From Leuctra nigra (taxonomy: Eukaryota; Arthropoda; Insecta; Plecoptera; Leuctridae): DNA of 64,000 bases. The stretch's first letter is position 1. Each line of letters starts with the position of its first letter. Positions 63,320 through 64,000 of this stretch are shown here, piece after piece. The notes under the pieces were generated by a model, which was not told the origin of the DNA, made no database searches, and worked only from the letters and a program-made list of their open reading frames with translations. The DNA is taken from positions 22,135,409-22,199,408 of the forward strand of contig OW203765.1 in NCBI GenBank assembly GCA_934045905.1. The letters are read 5' to 3'. The position numbers and the translations under genes are program-made.

Positions 63320-64000
63320 GGAGGAGGAGGGGGGGGGGGGGGGGGTAGTGGGAGTGGAGGATTTTAAAAAATATATGGAGCGGATCTGAATTTCTTAAAT
63401 TAGGTAGGAACATCTAACGTATTTTTATTAATTTTCCAATTCAGTATAGTAGGGTAGAAGAATCAAACTTCTTATTTCCGATTTTATTACACTCCAAATT
63501 CAAAAACATTCTAATATAAAGGTACATATCTTGTTTCTTGGGCCAGCCCAACACTTTACTAGGCTGGGTGGTTGGTTGGGCTGGCATTAAAATAATTTAA
63601 AAATGCAGGTTGAAGATTTTAAATTATTTCATCATACTACGCACTCATTGATGAACTTTGTAACTGATGATTTTAAAAAAATCGAAAAAGGAAACACACA
63701 TTTCTTGAAATAATCAAGTCAACAAAACAAACTATAATGATCATGTACCTTAGTGCTGATTTACAAATGGGTTGATTGGAGTGAAATTCAAATACTTTTA
63801 GATGAGGATACTTCATCATAATTAATGCTCGCTTCTATGGATCACCACACCATAACAGTGGCGACGGTACGGGGGGCAACTGGGGCTCCTCCGTCAAAAT
63901 TCATCTGCCTACAAGTTTTTAGTTGATTAATAGTTTTTTCCCCCTCAGTCTTTTACCAATAATCGCCCCTGTTCTAATACCACATTTTTTTCTGTCGTTT
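63320..64000. other. Right-edge intron with G run and possible transposon end
   Basis: A G homopolymer at about 63330-63345. At 63856, CAGTGGCGACGGTACGGGGG resembles an hAT terminus whose other end would be beyond the window. No 5' exon of the GTPase is recognised. Confidence 0.35.

Noticed and set aside
63284..64000. The missing 5' exon of the GTPase
   Set aside because: No ATG-bearing frame with a phase-0 donor and plausible N-terminal sequence is seen here.

Overview
This is a window of an AT-rich, intron-rich, transposon-dense animal nuclear genome, almost certainly an arthropod and most likely an insect. The evidence is GT-AG introns, TATA-box promoters, a family of antigen 5-like CAP genes, Jockey-type and other non-LTR retrotransposons, many hAT and TTAA-flanked MITEs, and a 5S-rRNA-derived SINE. 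A hemipteran is my guess from the repeat style; no single feature in the sequence proves it.

Two coding loci are supported, both on the minus strand. (1) About 1-50 kb holds a tandem array of secreted antigen 5-like (venom allergen 5-type) CAP proteins. Four gene bodies are present: CAP-A (coding 1783-6046), CAP-B (11508-24072), CAP-C (29530-33336) and CAP-D (41350-45847). The promoter of a fifth gene, CAP-0, lies at about 1.0-1.1 kb, with its body off the left edge. All share one plan: a non-coding TATA-box first exon, a signal-peptide exon about 1.4-2.3 kb downstream, then three CAP-domain exons joined at phases 0, 0 and 2. Copies differ in instructive ways. CAP-A has lost both cysteines expected to form one antigen 5 disulfide. 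CAP-C has lost one cysteine of another pair. CAP-D has a frameshift in the last exon. CAP-C and CAP-D each seem to have a second, more distal first exon. (2) From 56.8 kb to the right edge lies the 3' part of an atlastin/GBP-family large GTPase (P-loop, DTQG and RD motifs). Its atlastin-type membrane hairpin is replaced by a long charged coiled coil. A small, previously hidden last exon (56835-56941) adds a glycine-rich hydrophobic C-terminus.

The rest is repeats. 0.5-3.9 kb: foldback elements. 7-11 kb: a TTAA MITE, a tandem duplication and an hAT element. 12-15.7 kb: SINE and LINE pieces, hAT elements and a long inverted repeat. 17-19.4 kb: a tandem duplication carrying tRNA-like segments. 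19.6-21.8 kb: a diverged segmental copy of 52.3-53.8 kb. 21.8-28.55 kb: two opposed copies of a modular repeat that bracket the promoter and signal exon of CAP-B. Each copy has a palindromic head, an array containing the CRE octamer TGACGTCA, and a large hairpin tail. 34.4-35.5 kb: a 5S-derived SINE split by an hAT element. 37.8-40.6 kb: two truncated LINE reverse transcriptases. 48.4-49.8 kb: paired TTAA MITEs. 53.7-56 kb: a third copy of the modular repeat, containing an hAT element. 56.9-59.2 kb: a repeat-filled intron of the GTPase.

The most novel-looking items are the modular AGCCAAGTC repeat, the pair of hairpins whose arms differ but stay self-complementary, the hAT elements built of iterated palindromes, and the disulfide co-loss in CAP-A.
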